From Fallopia convolvulus (taxonomy: Eukaryota > Streptophyta > Magnoliopsida > Caryophyllales > Polygonaceae), in NCBI GenBank assembly GCA_964016875.1, contig OZ024720.1, forward strand, positions 38,965,106 to 39,029,105: 64,000 nucleotides of DNA, read 5' to 3'. Below, in pieces: positions 43,855 through 55,768 of the stretch (position 1 is the first letter of the stretch; every line of letters begins with the position of its first letter). Under the pieces are notes generated by a model. That model was given only the letters and a program-made list of their open reading frames with translations, searched no databases and was not told where the DNA came from. The translations under genes and the position numbers were made by a program.

Positions 43855-44899
43855 TGATGAGAGGATCTATGGTGTAGATGATGGTGCAAAGAGATCGCCG
43901 AAGAATGGTAGGAAATCGTCACTTGGTTCGAAGATGGTGGAGCTCGGTGGCTGAATTTCGTCTGGGATTAAAAGGGTAGATCTCCCTCGTATGGACTCAG
44001 AATTTGGTGATTCCAAACCCCAGAGTTAGATCATTGAGTCTAGTTTAATCCCTCAATTGTTGAGAGCCAATTGATATTTAGATTGAAGGATATGTCGATT
44101 ATACTAAAGTGGAACAGAAACCACCGAGATGGAAATGGAATGAATGAAAATGGAATGGCGGAGTGATGGATATGGATGTTGCCCTTGCATATGACTCACC
44201 AAGAACAACAAACTAGATTGCAAGAGCGTCGGATATGACTCACCAACGTTCTAACAAGAGATTGAACGAAAATCAAACAAAGGAACTTTTAGATTGAAAA
44301 CAAGTAAAGAGAAATCATTTTCATCGTTCAAGTCTCAGCTCAAAGGAGGCCACAAATGAGACTTAATACCCTAGGTCACGCCTCTCTCTCTCTCATTTCA
44401 GCCATAACTCCTCTCGTTATTATAGAAAATAACCCAAAAGTATAAAGAAACTAACTTAAAGCCCTTAACGAAATATAAGTCAAGTTTGTGCACTAGTTTC
44501 TCAAAAAGTCACAATAATGCTCCACCCTTCTCCATTGTTATCCAAAATCCAACTTATGAGCCATGATCTCGTCCTTGATCTTGTCAGGCATTGCTTTAGC
44601 TGGGGCTCGTGTGATGCATCCAAAATAGGGAGTAGTACCTTGACTTGACTTCTTAGCGCCTCGAACATCGGCCTAGTATATTTGTCCAAGTGAAGACCCT
44701 TCTTTTTCGTGCAAAATGAACTTGTCATTAGGGTTGAGATCTTCACTCAAATTATGGAGCATAGTGAATTTAAAAGATCCCGAAAAAGTGGTACTATCCA
44801 TCAAAGGCCAAGGCGCGCCAAGTTCGGAAATCAGTGTGTGCAACGACGCCCTGATTGGCACGGGAGCGTGGCGCCATGACTCGGTAGATGGAATCACAT
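43855..44899 (-). repeat. 5' LTR of G2-B
   Basis: It runs from tgatgagaggatc to gaatcacat, apparently missing the last two bases of the family end (cacatca). It is similar to 23704-24751 but clearly diverged, so G2-B is older than G2-A and G1-b. Confidence 0.9.
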
Positions 44900-44904
44900 A
44901 ATCT

Positions 44905-44981
44905 TGGAGACTAGCCCACTGGTTAGAACGCCGACGTGGAGGCAGGCAGGGAAGGTGGTTTCAGGTGGGCTTCATAAGATC
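44905..44981 (+). mobile_element. 5'-truncated SINE-like fragment
   Basis: This 77-bp insert, tggagactagcccactgg...gggcttcataagatc, is flanked by aatct on both sides (44900-44904 and 44982-44986). It resembles the 3' end of the SINE-like element at 43549-43820 (gcccactggt, ggaggcaggc, caggtgggctt). Confidence 0.6.
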
Positions 44982-47461
44982 AATCTGCACTACAAAATCA
45001 AGAAGTATCGAATAAAAGCATAAATTCGAACCTAAAAACCAAATGCCACATTTAGGAGTGACATTTACTTGGACATTTCATCAAACACTTGGCGTTTAAT
45101 GTTAGATCAAAACTCATTTTAAAGCCAAAAGGAGAAAAAACAAGTGAACTTCAAAGACATCTAGGCATAAGCATAAAGAATGAGGATAGTATCAAGCAAA
45201 TAAGCACATTTTGCACTACAAATTCAAGAACAATCGAATAATAGCATAAATTCGAACCTAGAAAACGAATGCCACATTTAGGAGTGACATTTACATGGAC
45301 ATTTCATCGAACACTTGGCATGCAATGTCAAATTAAAAGTAATATTAAAGGCAAAAGGAGAAAAAAATGGTATTTAAAGACATCTAGGCATAAGCACAAA
45401 GATGGGATATTATCAAGCCAATAAGCACATTTTGCAATACAAAATCAAGATGTATCGACTAAAAGTATAAATTCGAACCTAGAAACCAAATGCCACATTT
45501 AGGAATGACACTTACATGGAACTTTTATCGAACACTTAGCGTGCAATGTAAGATCAAAAGTAATTTTAAAGGTAAAAGGAGAAAAAACAAGTGAACTTTA
45601 AAGACATCTAGGCATAAACATAAAGAATGAGGATAATATCAAGCAAATAAGCACATTCCACAATACAAAATCAAGAACAATCGAATAAAAGCATAAATTC
45701 GAACCTAAAAACCGAATGCCACATTTAGGAGTGACATTTACATGGACATTTCATCGAACACTTGGCGTGCAATGTTAGATGACAAGTCATTTTAAAGGAA
45801 AAAGGAGAAAAAACAAGTGATTTTTAAAGACATCTAGGCATAAGCACAGAGAATGGGGAATAATATCAAGCCAATAAGAATATTCTGCACTAAAAAATCA
45901 AGATGTATCGAATAAAAGCATAAATTCGAACCAAAAAACCGAATGCCACATTTAGGAATGAAATTTACATGGACATTCCATCGAACACTTGGCGTGCAAT
46001 GTTTGATCATAAGTCATTTTAAAGGCAAAAGGAGAAGAAACAATTGATCTTTAAACACATCTAGGCATAAGCACAAAGAATGAAGATAGTATCAAGCCAA
46101 TAAGCAGATTCTGCACTACAAAATAAAGATGTATCGAATAAAAGCATAAATTCGAACCCAAAAACCGAATGCCACATTTAGGAATGACATTTACATGGAC
46201 ATTCCGTCGAACACTTGGCGTCCAATGTTAGATCACAAGTCATTTTAAAGGCAAAAGGATAAAAACAATTGATCTTCAAAGACATCTAGGCATAAGCACA
46301 AAGGATGAGGATAGTATCAAGCCAATAAAGCATATTTTGCACTACAAAATCAAGACGTATCGACTAAAATCATAAATTCGATCCAAAATACCGAATGACA
46401 CATTTAGTAATGACATTTACATGGACATTTCATCGAACACTTGGCGTACAATATTAAGTCACAAATAATTTTAAAAGCAAAAGGAAAAAAAATAAGTGAT
46501 CTTTAAGGACATCTAGGCAAAAGCACAAAGAATGAGGATAGTATCAAGCCAATAAGCACATTCTCCACTAAAAAAATCAAGACGTATCGAATAAAAGCAT
46601 AAATTCGGTCCTATAAACCGAATGCCACATTTAGGAGTGACATTTACATGGGAATTTGATCGAACACTTGGTGTGCAATGTTACATCACAAGTCATTTTA
46701 AAGGCAAAAGGAAAAAAACAAGTGATCTTTAAAGACATCTAGGCATAAGTATAAAGAATGAAGATAGTATCAAGCCAATAAGCACATTCTCCACTAAACA
46801 AATCAAGACGTATCGAATAAAAGCATAAATTTGATCCTATAAACCAAATGCCACATTTGGGAGTGACATTTACATGGACATTTCATCGAACACTTGGCGT
46901 GCAATGTTAGTTCAAAAGTCATTTTAAATTTAATAGGAGAAAAAGCAAGTGACCTTTAAAGACATCTAGGTATAAGCATAAAGAATGAGGATAGTGTCAA
47001 GCAAATAAGCACATTCCGCACTACAAAATCAAGAACAATCGAATAAAAGCATAAACTCGAACCTAGAAACCGAATGCCACATTTAGGAGTGACAATTACA
47101 TGGACTTTTCACTGAACACTTGGCGTTTAATGTTAGATAAAAAGTCATTTTTAAGACAAAAGGAGAAAAACAGAAGTGAACTTTAAAGACATCTAGGCAT
47201 AAGCATAAAGAATGAGGATAGTATCAAGCCAATAAGCGCATTCTGCACTAAAAAATCAAGACGGATCGAATAAGAGCATAAATTCGAACCTAGAAACCTA
47301 ATGTCACATTTAGGAGTGACATTTACATGGACATTTCATCGAACACTTGGCGTACAATATTAGATCATAAGTCATTTTAAAGGCCAAAGGAGAAAAAACA
47401 AGTGAACTTTAAAGACATCTAGGCATAAGAGTCAAGAATGAGGATAATATCAAGCAAATAA
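44982..47461. repeat. 226-bp satellite, block 3
   Basis: About eleven monomers with the standard landmarks. Variants include gacgtatcgaat and gaacaatcgaat types and lack the perfect dyad of block 1. Ends at CACTA-2 in ...caagcaaataa. Confidence 0.97.
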
Positions 47462-47719
47462 CACTACTACAAAAATTGGCTATTACCTCATGGCATTTAA
47501 CCCGGGATTATATACTACGAGTTATATAATCTCAAGCTAAAAGAGTATTACATCAAATACACCGGTCATTTAACGCCTGAGGTGTTTGAACCGTATTACA
47601 ACGATATACACCAGATGTTGTTGGATCAGGTGTATTTAGGGTCACAAAAATACCATGGGTACGTGCAACTCGGGGTATTAGCCATAAATGATATCAAATA
47701 TACCGGGCGTGAATGGTCC

Positions 47720-49500
47720 GGTGTATTTGGACACACACATTGGTCGAGATATGTAGGTCTTTGTTTAACCTAGAACATAATTTTTTTTGCTTGTACCTAA
47801 TTCGGCCGTGCAATCTCGTCCCTTCCATCTATTCAGCCGTCTCTGATCAGTTCGACTATTCGACAAACTTTCTTCTTCGTCTCATTCGATCACGGTCCCT
47901 TTCCGCATACAGGAACTGCTCAATCGTTGTCTTCTTTGTCCTTTCCGACTGCTCAATCGTCATTCTCAACAACTGGCTCCTGCTGCCAATAGGTTGGGCT
48001 TCTAGATCAGGTTAGTCGCAGGGTCTTGCCAATCTCGCGTTTTAGGGTTCGCCCCCTTACTGATAGAACGGTTTGCGAGCCCTTGCAAATATTCAGATTT
48101 CAAACTCAGGGTATGAAGAACTCTTTCCTCCTTCTAGTATTATGCTTATGTTTGGTCCTTAATTATGCAATTGTAAATGTCATTTTTGTGGATTTGGCTG
48201 CATTTGTCATTGTGTTTTTTATCAATTCAGTATTTGTGGATTTGACTACATACATTTCCTTTACAATTCCAATCTTCTTTTTTATATGTATGATGATATG
48301 ATGATTCAGGACTGAAGTTCACATAAACAATTAATTTTGACACTCACTAGATTGACCTGTTAAGCAGATCACAAATTCAAGACCCAATCGAGCCTTCTTC
48401 ATTAGAACATAGAAAGTGAAACTATGAGCTTCTTATGGGCTCCATGATCTTTATATACCTAGGCTATCTAATTAATATTGCTTTATGTTGTAAGCACGAC
48501 ATTAGTATAGACTTAACATGAGAATATTGTGAAATATCTCATCCTTGAGTCACTCTTTTCAGTGCACGGATTGAGTTCAATGCTTAATTAGTTTGACGAA
48601 CTATCTCTTTTTTTGTGCTCATTTAAAATTAAAACTAACTTCATGCCTCGATGGTTCTATGAGTAAATTGATTAATAAGTCTTACTATTTATCAAGGATG
48701 TATCCGGCCACTACTTTGTATAGTTGTCTGGTTGTATCCATACTTGGTATCTCCAATAATCTTCTTGATAGACATTTTTTGTATATTTGGAAGATTGAGA
48801 TTTGGTATATTCTGATGATGCAATTCCTAAGAATTGCCTCTTCTTGTCTGAATTCCTACATAATAGGTCAGTCATATTAAGGGTAGAGAGAAGAGAGTGA
48901 TGAGATTAGATATCATACAAAAGATTATTCAAAGCAATAAAAGCAGATTATTCAAATCATTTCAAACTAGTTATTAATTATTTGTTGTGGTTGCTTATTA
49001 TGCTAAATTAAGTGTTTTGATATATTAAGTGTTCTAATATAAAAGATTTTCCCTGTTCGTGTTGTTGTATTGTAAATTAAAAGTGAGAATATATAGGATT
49101 TTCCCTATTCGTGTTGTTTTGTTGTAAATTAAGTGTTCTAATATATCTGTATTCAATTATGCTTTATTGATCCTTTTTCACCTTTGAAGTTGGATTATGA
49201 AGCTCATGGATTGAACAAATATTTTTAATAATTCTTACTAATTAAATTATTTTACATCAATTCCCTGTAGATGAAGGAATTACATCATGGATTATGAAGC
49301 TCATGGCAGCATTCCTCTTTCAATCCCCAATTTTTGCTTTAATCCACTCGTTTTTCTCACAAAATTGTCCTTTGTACTTGATTTATACTTCAGACGCACA
49401 AGTAATTCAGTATGATTTGAGTGAGATCCGTTCTAAAGTTTCTTTATGCTAATGATATGCTTCGTTCTGATGCATGTGAACTCATAACTTGAGTACTGAA
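47720..49500 (+). other. CACTA-2 left interior, probably captured host sequence
   Basis: The stretch 47800-48120 is GC-balanced with ctcgtccc and cttccgcat runs like a 5' untranslated region. The rest is AT-rich and intron-like. No protein motif is recognised before the PP2A exon. Duplicated phrases lie at 49035-49060 and 49090-49115 (gattttccctgttcgtgttg and a near copy). Confidence 0.4.
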
Positions 49501-49501
49501 G

Positions 49502-52500
49502 GTATGATGCTGCTGCTGCAAATAATGTTAAACGCCTTGTAAAGGAATTTGGTCCAGAGTGGGCAATGAAGCACATAGTACCACAAGTTTGTCTATCACT
49601 TGTATGGCTATTAATTTGAGAAAGATAGAAAACACTAGAACAAAAAATGAATTTTACATCGGGCGTGAATAGCTTTTTACATCGGTTAATAACCGGTGTA
49701 CATGTTAGTGGTGTAATATATGCAACCGGTGTAAAAAATATTTTTATACACCGGTTGACAACCGATGTATAAACGATATAAACATCGGTGTAAGAAATCT
49801 TCACGCGCGGTTAAGAGGTTTATACATCATTTAGCAACCGGTGTATAAAAACCTCAAAAACCCATACAAAAAATTAAGATTGAGTTTTTTTTACTAATAG
49901 CATAGCCAGCTTTGACTAATAACATGCAATTCAACACTCAATCTGTCTTTGACCGAATTGAAGTCTACTCACAAGACCCAGTCCTACGTGGTCAAGCAAA
50001 CTATACAACTGGAAATCTGGAATATTTCACATATTTATCCAAACCATGATAGTAGATGCTAGAATAATTGAAATCACAATCTTTAATATGGCAAAGCAAC
50101 AAATCAACACTGATGGAATCAACATCAGTTAGTAATCTAAGCTTAGAATGTAACATTGTAACCCCAATAATAGGAACGGCAAAAACAACAGTGGCAACTA
50201 TGAGCTTACAAAAGGATTTTAGGGGCATGCCAGGCAACAAGATATTGAGATTCCTGAAATTACGTATTACAAACCATATCACCAAGCACCTAAGTACAAC
50301 ACATGTAAAATACGATGGTAGAGATATCTTTGTGAAAGAACGTGGCAGATACAGGGCAGCGATTATGGGAAGCAGAAGCAACTGCACATAGACATTCACA
50401 AACATAGATTTACAGAAATATTAATATAAATTGGAACAAGCATAATCTATGTATTAATATTAGCGAAAAAACTTACTCCAAAGAGAAGTGTAAACCCAAA
50501 ATCCTGAGAAGAGTAGACTTTGGAAACTTCCCATATCTCATTAAACCTAGAGAATACATTTAAGAAAGTATCAGAATAAAGAAGTCCTAACAATGTATTA
50601 GCTAAAGGAGTTAGCAGGTTTATACCAGCTCAATGAAGTCCATATACAACACAAGAGGTAAGCAAGTACAGCAAGTGAAAGTAACATGATCTGGAAATCT
50701 ATCACACTTGTGCATAAATAAAATAAAAATATATATGCAATAACCTACATAATGAGGACCACCAAGCAATCCCAATAGCTTTAAGCCTTTAATAAAGATA
50801 AAGCAAAATTAAATACTCCTAAAAAGTAAAACAGTGCAGGTCTACTTAGATAAAAGCCAAAGGGAAGCTCAAGGTAATTGAAAGATGGGATTAGAATGGC
50901 CAAACTAACAATTTTCTTCTGAAAATAGAAAGAATTTTGGCTTTAGCCATTTCCCTCTATTTACTTTGTAATTTCAGTACCAAATTTCAATGAAAATACG
51001 TAGTTATGCACTTTGAGCCCCAACTATTCGAATAGCTAGTGTCCCTCCTAACATAATCTTCATTTATTTTTTGTATGTAGAGGGTAACAGAATGGAAAGA
51101 GAGATAGATATTGGATGTATATTTGAATGCACCAAGTGATCCAAACATTGTATTCTCCATGAAAATTTGAATGACATTAATAGCACCATAATCTACTGAG
51201 CAAATTGAAGCATTTTAGAATAAACAATTTCTAGAAAGTTGATTATCAAAGCCCATGAAAATTTACCAGCATAAAATCTGTAAACTAAGTCTAAAATAGT
51301 AAAAAACATGATAAAGTGTTGGAGCAGGGCACACATGATGAATCAAACTTTTACACACTAAGAATAAAACCCAGTTAATTACTACATAAAATTGATAAGA
51401 GAGATAACCCATTACAAGAAATAGTTTATAAGGGGTTTCCATTGAAAAGCACAAATTAAAAGTTTAATTCCTGATAATTGCTTGCCATAGTCTACAAACA
51501 TGAATAAGTTAAAAAGGGAACTGATTAGAGGGTTTGTTATAAAAAAAAAGGAATACTCACTTCATGAGTAGAATCTTCACAACCCAGTCCATTCCTAAAT
51601 GTGCAAGCCTAGTAAAACATGCCATGATTTAGGGGTTACAGATTATATCAATCAACGAGAGATTATGTAACATGAGTGTATATATGCCATGAAATAAATA
51701 CCAACAAAATTCACTGACTCATGAATCACCAAAGAGATTACTCGAGAAAAATGCAATAAAAAAGAAGAAGAAATTGTTCAACTGGTTAGCAATTAAAGGG
51801 AACACGCACTTATCAGTGAACTAATGCAAAATGCAGTTAGCTTTCAGCCTAGTTCAAATAGATATGGATTACTCTTATCCTTAAAACAATGGGGATTCTT
51901 AGACTATTAGAAATAAATAGGTGCAAGTGCTTCGGTTTATTCTTGTGACTTAATTAATATACCAATTTTGTTAACTAACCTGCTTCCCAACTTGAAAGAA
52001 ACAGAGGAACCTAATGCTGCTGAATTCATCAATATATGATCACCATTGTTGTCCAACACAACACAACACAATTGTATTCAATTACAGATTAGTTTCAAGA
52101 AGCAATAATTCATTCCTCAAATTGAAAGAATTTTATCCAAATCTAATCAAACAACATAAAAGGGGCTCAAAAGTCAAAACCGATCTGATATGATCTCATA
52201 ACGTTATCTCAGAAGATATAAATGAAGGTTTTGGTTGGATTGATTTCAAGGTAATTAATATACTAGATATATGTGCATTATTAGCATGATCTTTAATTAT
52301 GGGTTTAAAAGTTGCAGATATTAATGAATGAATCAAGTTGAGAAAGATTAATTTGAACCAGAAACAAGATGGAAAAATAAAGATTGATCAATTAAAATTC
52401 AAAAGCATGATCACAGAAGTTGATTTCTTCACAATAGCAAGAAAAACACAGAAAAATAAGCCAAACAATGTTTATAGTTGATCAGCTAGCTAGAAACGGA

Positions 52501-54093
52501 AACACAAAAAGTACAAGAAGCAAATTGAAGAAAATAGGGGAAATTCGAACTAACCTTTTGGAGGAGGTGCGATGTGGAGGGAAAATGCCTAAGAGAACGT
52601 CTCCTACAATCTGTAGCGGAAGATGGATCCACAAGCAGCCTTGATTCGTTTTTTTTTCAAACGTTTTCGAGTAGTATTGGCCCTCACAGATGGACTAGCT
52701 ACCTTCTTTTAGAACTTTTTTATATAGAAAACCAGGATCTTTGACATGTTAGTTAATTGATGTGTAGTTTGCATCAATGAATTGTCTTCAGGACCTTTGT
52801 AAGATAAAGCATCGATGGAAAATTGCTTTGTAAGATAAAGCATCAATGGGAAATCAATTGACTAACCTGTTTGGCGGTTTCTGGTGTCGAAAGAACTTGT
52901 GGAGCCGAGCTTAACGGCAACCCAAGCGAGCTTCTCTATTGAACTTCTTGTCTCTTCTACTACTCCCAATTCCTAATTAGTTCTCCATCACAATATCTGG
53001 AAAAAATTAGAGCAGAAATCAAGAATTTGTTAATAATCAATAGAATCTTTGGCCATACCTTCTTTAGCAGCAATCAAAAGTTTGAGCGAATCAGACGAGA
53101 GTGGATGCAACTGCAAATCTATCAAGCATGATGCCGATGGACAAGAGATTGAGTCGGAGAAAGAGAATTTGGTTGGGTTTACGCAGAGAGAGTGAAGGCA
53201 AAAGAGAGGGATTCCAGAATAATGATTTTAGGCTTACGCACAAAGAGAGATTGGAGTTTCAGAGTCCCGCTAGTATAATTTGAAATTCGGTGAAATTTTG
53301 CCCTCCAATTCTCCAAACGTACTCCCGCAGTCCCGCGTTTAGCTTTATTGGATTTTTATTATTTTTTTTAAATGATGCTTTTACACCAGTTATGATTCGA
53401 GGTATATAATATGCCTTGAAAACTACCCATCAAACTATCAAAGAGAACCGATGTATAATGTCTCTTGTATGTCTCTTACATCACTTCACACGCACCTGGT
53501 GTATATTAAATGATGTAAAAAAGGGTTTTTGTACTAGTGAAACTACAATATCTATCTAAATATTTGATTAAAACACTTTAGTTAATGAACTTCTTGAAGA
53601 ATAAATATTTGTTAAGAAAACATTTAAAAATTCACATTTCTGTGAGCTTTAGTTGATGAAAAATTGCATTTGGATTAGCACCACTGCTAAGATGAATTTG
53701 ATATTTGTTTCATTTTACAATGACAATTGTTCGAACCTATTTTCTTGAATTAACTCTATTTTTTACCCCTTTGTACTGACTTGTGTGGTGTGATTGCAGG
53801 TCCTTGAAATGAAGAACAATCCACGCTCTCTATATCGAATGTCAATTTTACATGCAATCTCACTCCTTGTCACGGTGTTGGGTTCAGAAATCACATGCTC
53901 AATTCTGCTGCCTGTGGTTGTCAATGCCTCAAAGGATAGGTAATGGACCAAAACTTCAGAGTCTCAATCCAATCTTCAACATTACTCTATGTTGATTCCT
54001 CCAATTTTAATTACCTTTTCCTCCAGAGTCCCAAACATTAAGTTCATTGTGGCAAAGGTGTTGCAGTCTCTTGTTCCAATAGTTGCTAAGTCT
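49502..54093 (+). pseudogene. PP2A scaffold subunit A (PR65) gene fragment, captured by CACTA-2
   Basis: The source gene encodes the HEAT-repeat scaffold on which the PP2A catalytic and B subunits assemble. Three consecutive exons are visible in one consistent splice phase. Exon 1 (about 49502-49586) encodes DAAAANNVKRLVKEFGPEWA and MKHIVPQ, then a GT donor. Exon 2 (53800-53939) follows a gattgcag acceptor and encodes LYRMSILHAISLL and LLPVVVNASKDR. Exon 3 (54027-54093) encodes VPNIKF and VLQSLVPIVAKS, then gtaagt. About 97 residues of a protein of nearly 590 remain, from the later HEAT repeats. CACTA-3 sits in the intron between exons 1 and 2. A possible further exon at 54202-54234 ends in TAA and does not look like PP2A. 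Captured fragment, not a working gene. Confidence 0.85.
49633..53539. mobile_element. CACTA-3, nested inside CACTA-2
   Basis: Ends CACTAGAACAAAAA and TTTTTGTACTAGTG form imperfect TIRs with a perfect 3-bp TSD aaa (49630-49632 and 53540-53542). Subterminal repeats such as accggtgta and acatcggt lie at 49660-49850 and 53380-53510. The 3.9-kb interior is mostly AT-rich, with short open segments I cannot assign (for example 50405-50001 minus). A stretch near 52560-53330 is more GC-balanced and may be captured. No transposase seen. Confidence 0.85.
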
Positions 54094-54239
54094 GTAAGTA
54101 CTCTGTAATTCTTAAGCTTCATGTTTCTTTTTCTTAATGAGTGATAAACCATTTAATTTTCTTCATTTTGTTAACTATTACTTGTATTTTTCTTTTTGCA
54201 GAACATGGTACATAAATATGTTGCTAGAAGACATTAATG

Positions 54240-55011
54240 ACTGAGTTTTATTATTGTTGCTGGAGTTTATATTTTGGTAGTTTTATAGTTTTTGATGGAT
54301 ATAATTTTTGTTAATGGCAATATTGATGGACATATTATTTGTTTCAAATTACTATATTAATGAATTGTGTTTTGATTTTATCTAATAGTATTAATTTATT
54401 GATATCAACATTATTTCTAAAATTAATTAGTTTTGATTTATACTATTAATTAACAGCCAATAATGAGCTTATAAATATGCTTTCTTTGTGCTAATACACC
54501 TAGAGCAATTAACTCGGACATTAACACGAGTTATATTGTGTTTTGTAAGCCTAACATTCCAAAAGCGATTAAACCGGACATTAATTATCCGGTGTATATA
54601 TCTAGATAATTATACCTCGGGTTAAAATACCTGGTGTATATACCCAAACCATTAATACCCTGTACTTCTATATCCGGTGTGTATACTCTAAACATTATAC
54701 CCCAGACTTCCATATCTAGTGTATATACCCTAAACATTATACCGCGGACAACAACAACCGGTGTATCTTTGTTAGTAAATAACCCGGATAAAAAAACTCA
54801 TATATACCCCGGATAAAGATTATCCGGTGTATTAAGTATTGCTAATACCCTAGATAAGTAGATTGAAGGATAAATTCAAGGAGAATATATAACTCGTATT
54901 GAATCCGGTGTATTAGGATACTGATCAAATACCCCAACAACCTTTACCCCGGGTGAGATCCGGTGTATTTGGGGAGAAACGCCGGGGTATTTGGTTTATT
55001 TTGTAGTAGTG
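54240..55011. other. CACTA-2 right arm with subterminal repeats
   Basis: AT-rich until about 54490, then dense repeats of ccggtgtat, taccccgg and aaccggac in both orientations to the TIR. No gene seen. Confidence 0.75.
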
Positions 55012-55768
55012 ATATAAGCACATTATGCACTAAAAAATCAAGAACAATCAAATAAAAATAAATTCAAAACTAGAAACCGAATGCCACATTTAGGAGTGAC
55101 ATTTCCATGGACATTTCATCAAACACTTGGCGTAAGCACAAAGAATGAGGATAGTATCAAGCCAATAAACACATTCTGCACTACAAAATCAAGACGTCTC
55201 GAATAAAAGCAAAAATTCAATCCTAGAAACCGAATGCAACATTTAGGAGTGACATTTACATGGACATTTCAACAAACACTTGGTGTACAATATTAGATCA
55301 CAAGTCATTTTAAAAGCAAAAGGAGAAAAAATAAGTAAACTATAAAGATATCTAGGCATAAGCATAGAGAATGAGGGTAGTATCAAGAAAATAAGCACCT
55401 TCTGCACTACAAAATCAAGAACAATCAAATAAAAGCATAAATTCGAACCTAGAAACCGAATGCCACATTTCAGAGTGACATTTATATGGAAATTTCATCG
55501 AACACTTGGCGTGCAATGTTAGATCACAAGTCATTTTAAAGGCAAAAGGAGAAAAAACAAGTGATGTTTAAAGACATCTAGACATAAGCACAAAGAATGA
55601 GGATAGTATCAAGCCAATAAGCACATTTTGCACTACAAAATCAAGACGTATTGAATGAAAGCATAAATTTGAACCTAGAAACCGAATGCCACATTTAGGA
55701 GTGACATTTACATGGAGTTTTCATTGAACACTTGGCGTTTAATGTTAGATCAAAAGTCATTTTAAAGG
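55012..55768. repeat. 226-bp satellite, block 4
   Basis: About three and a half monomers, broken at 55768 (aaaggc) by the copia fragment. A shortened monomer near 55115-55140 joins cacttggcgta directly to agcacaaagaatg. Confidence 0.95.

Larger units (their letters stand above)
23704..44899 (-). mobile_element. G2-B, second G2 element, split by two nested insertions
   Basis: The left LTR (23704-24751) and right LTR (43855-44899) belong to the same family as G2-A. Between them lie G2 interior pieces at 24752-25631, 32716-33783 and 43831-43854, separated by the Athila/Tat-like tandem element (25637-32710) and by S2 with its contents (33784-43825). Removing these and one TSD copy each restores a G2-like interior. 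The left flank attct (23699-23703) and right flank aatct (44900-44904) are a TSD with one difference, both matching satellite cacattctgcac. Confidence 0.88.
47462..55011. mobile_element. CACTA-2, Pack-CACTA-like transposon
   Basis: The terminal inverted repeat is CACTACTACAAAA...TTTTGTAGTAGTG. The flanks (taa left, ata right) are not a clean 3-bp TSD; one side has probably mutated. Subterminal repeats of the ccggtgtat type fill 47500-47720 and 54500-54990. No transposase is visible. It carries a fragment of a PP2A A-subunit gene and is interrupted by CACTA-3. Confidence 0.88.

Noticed and set aside
50001..50405. 134-codon minus-strand and 107-codon plus-strand ORFs in CACTA-3
   Set aside because: They overlap each other on opposite strands, are hydrophobic or unremarkable, and match no motif I recognise; likely chance.
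49502..54240. Functional PP2A A-subunit gene
   Set aside because: Only ~97 residues are present, bounded by CACTA ends and interrupted by another transposon.
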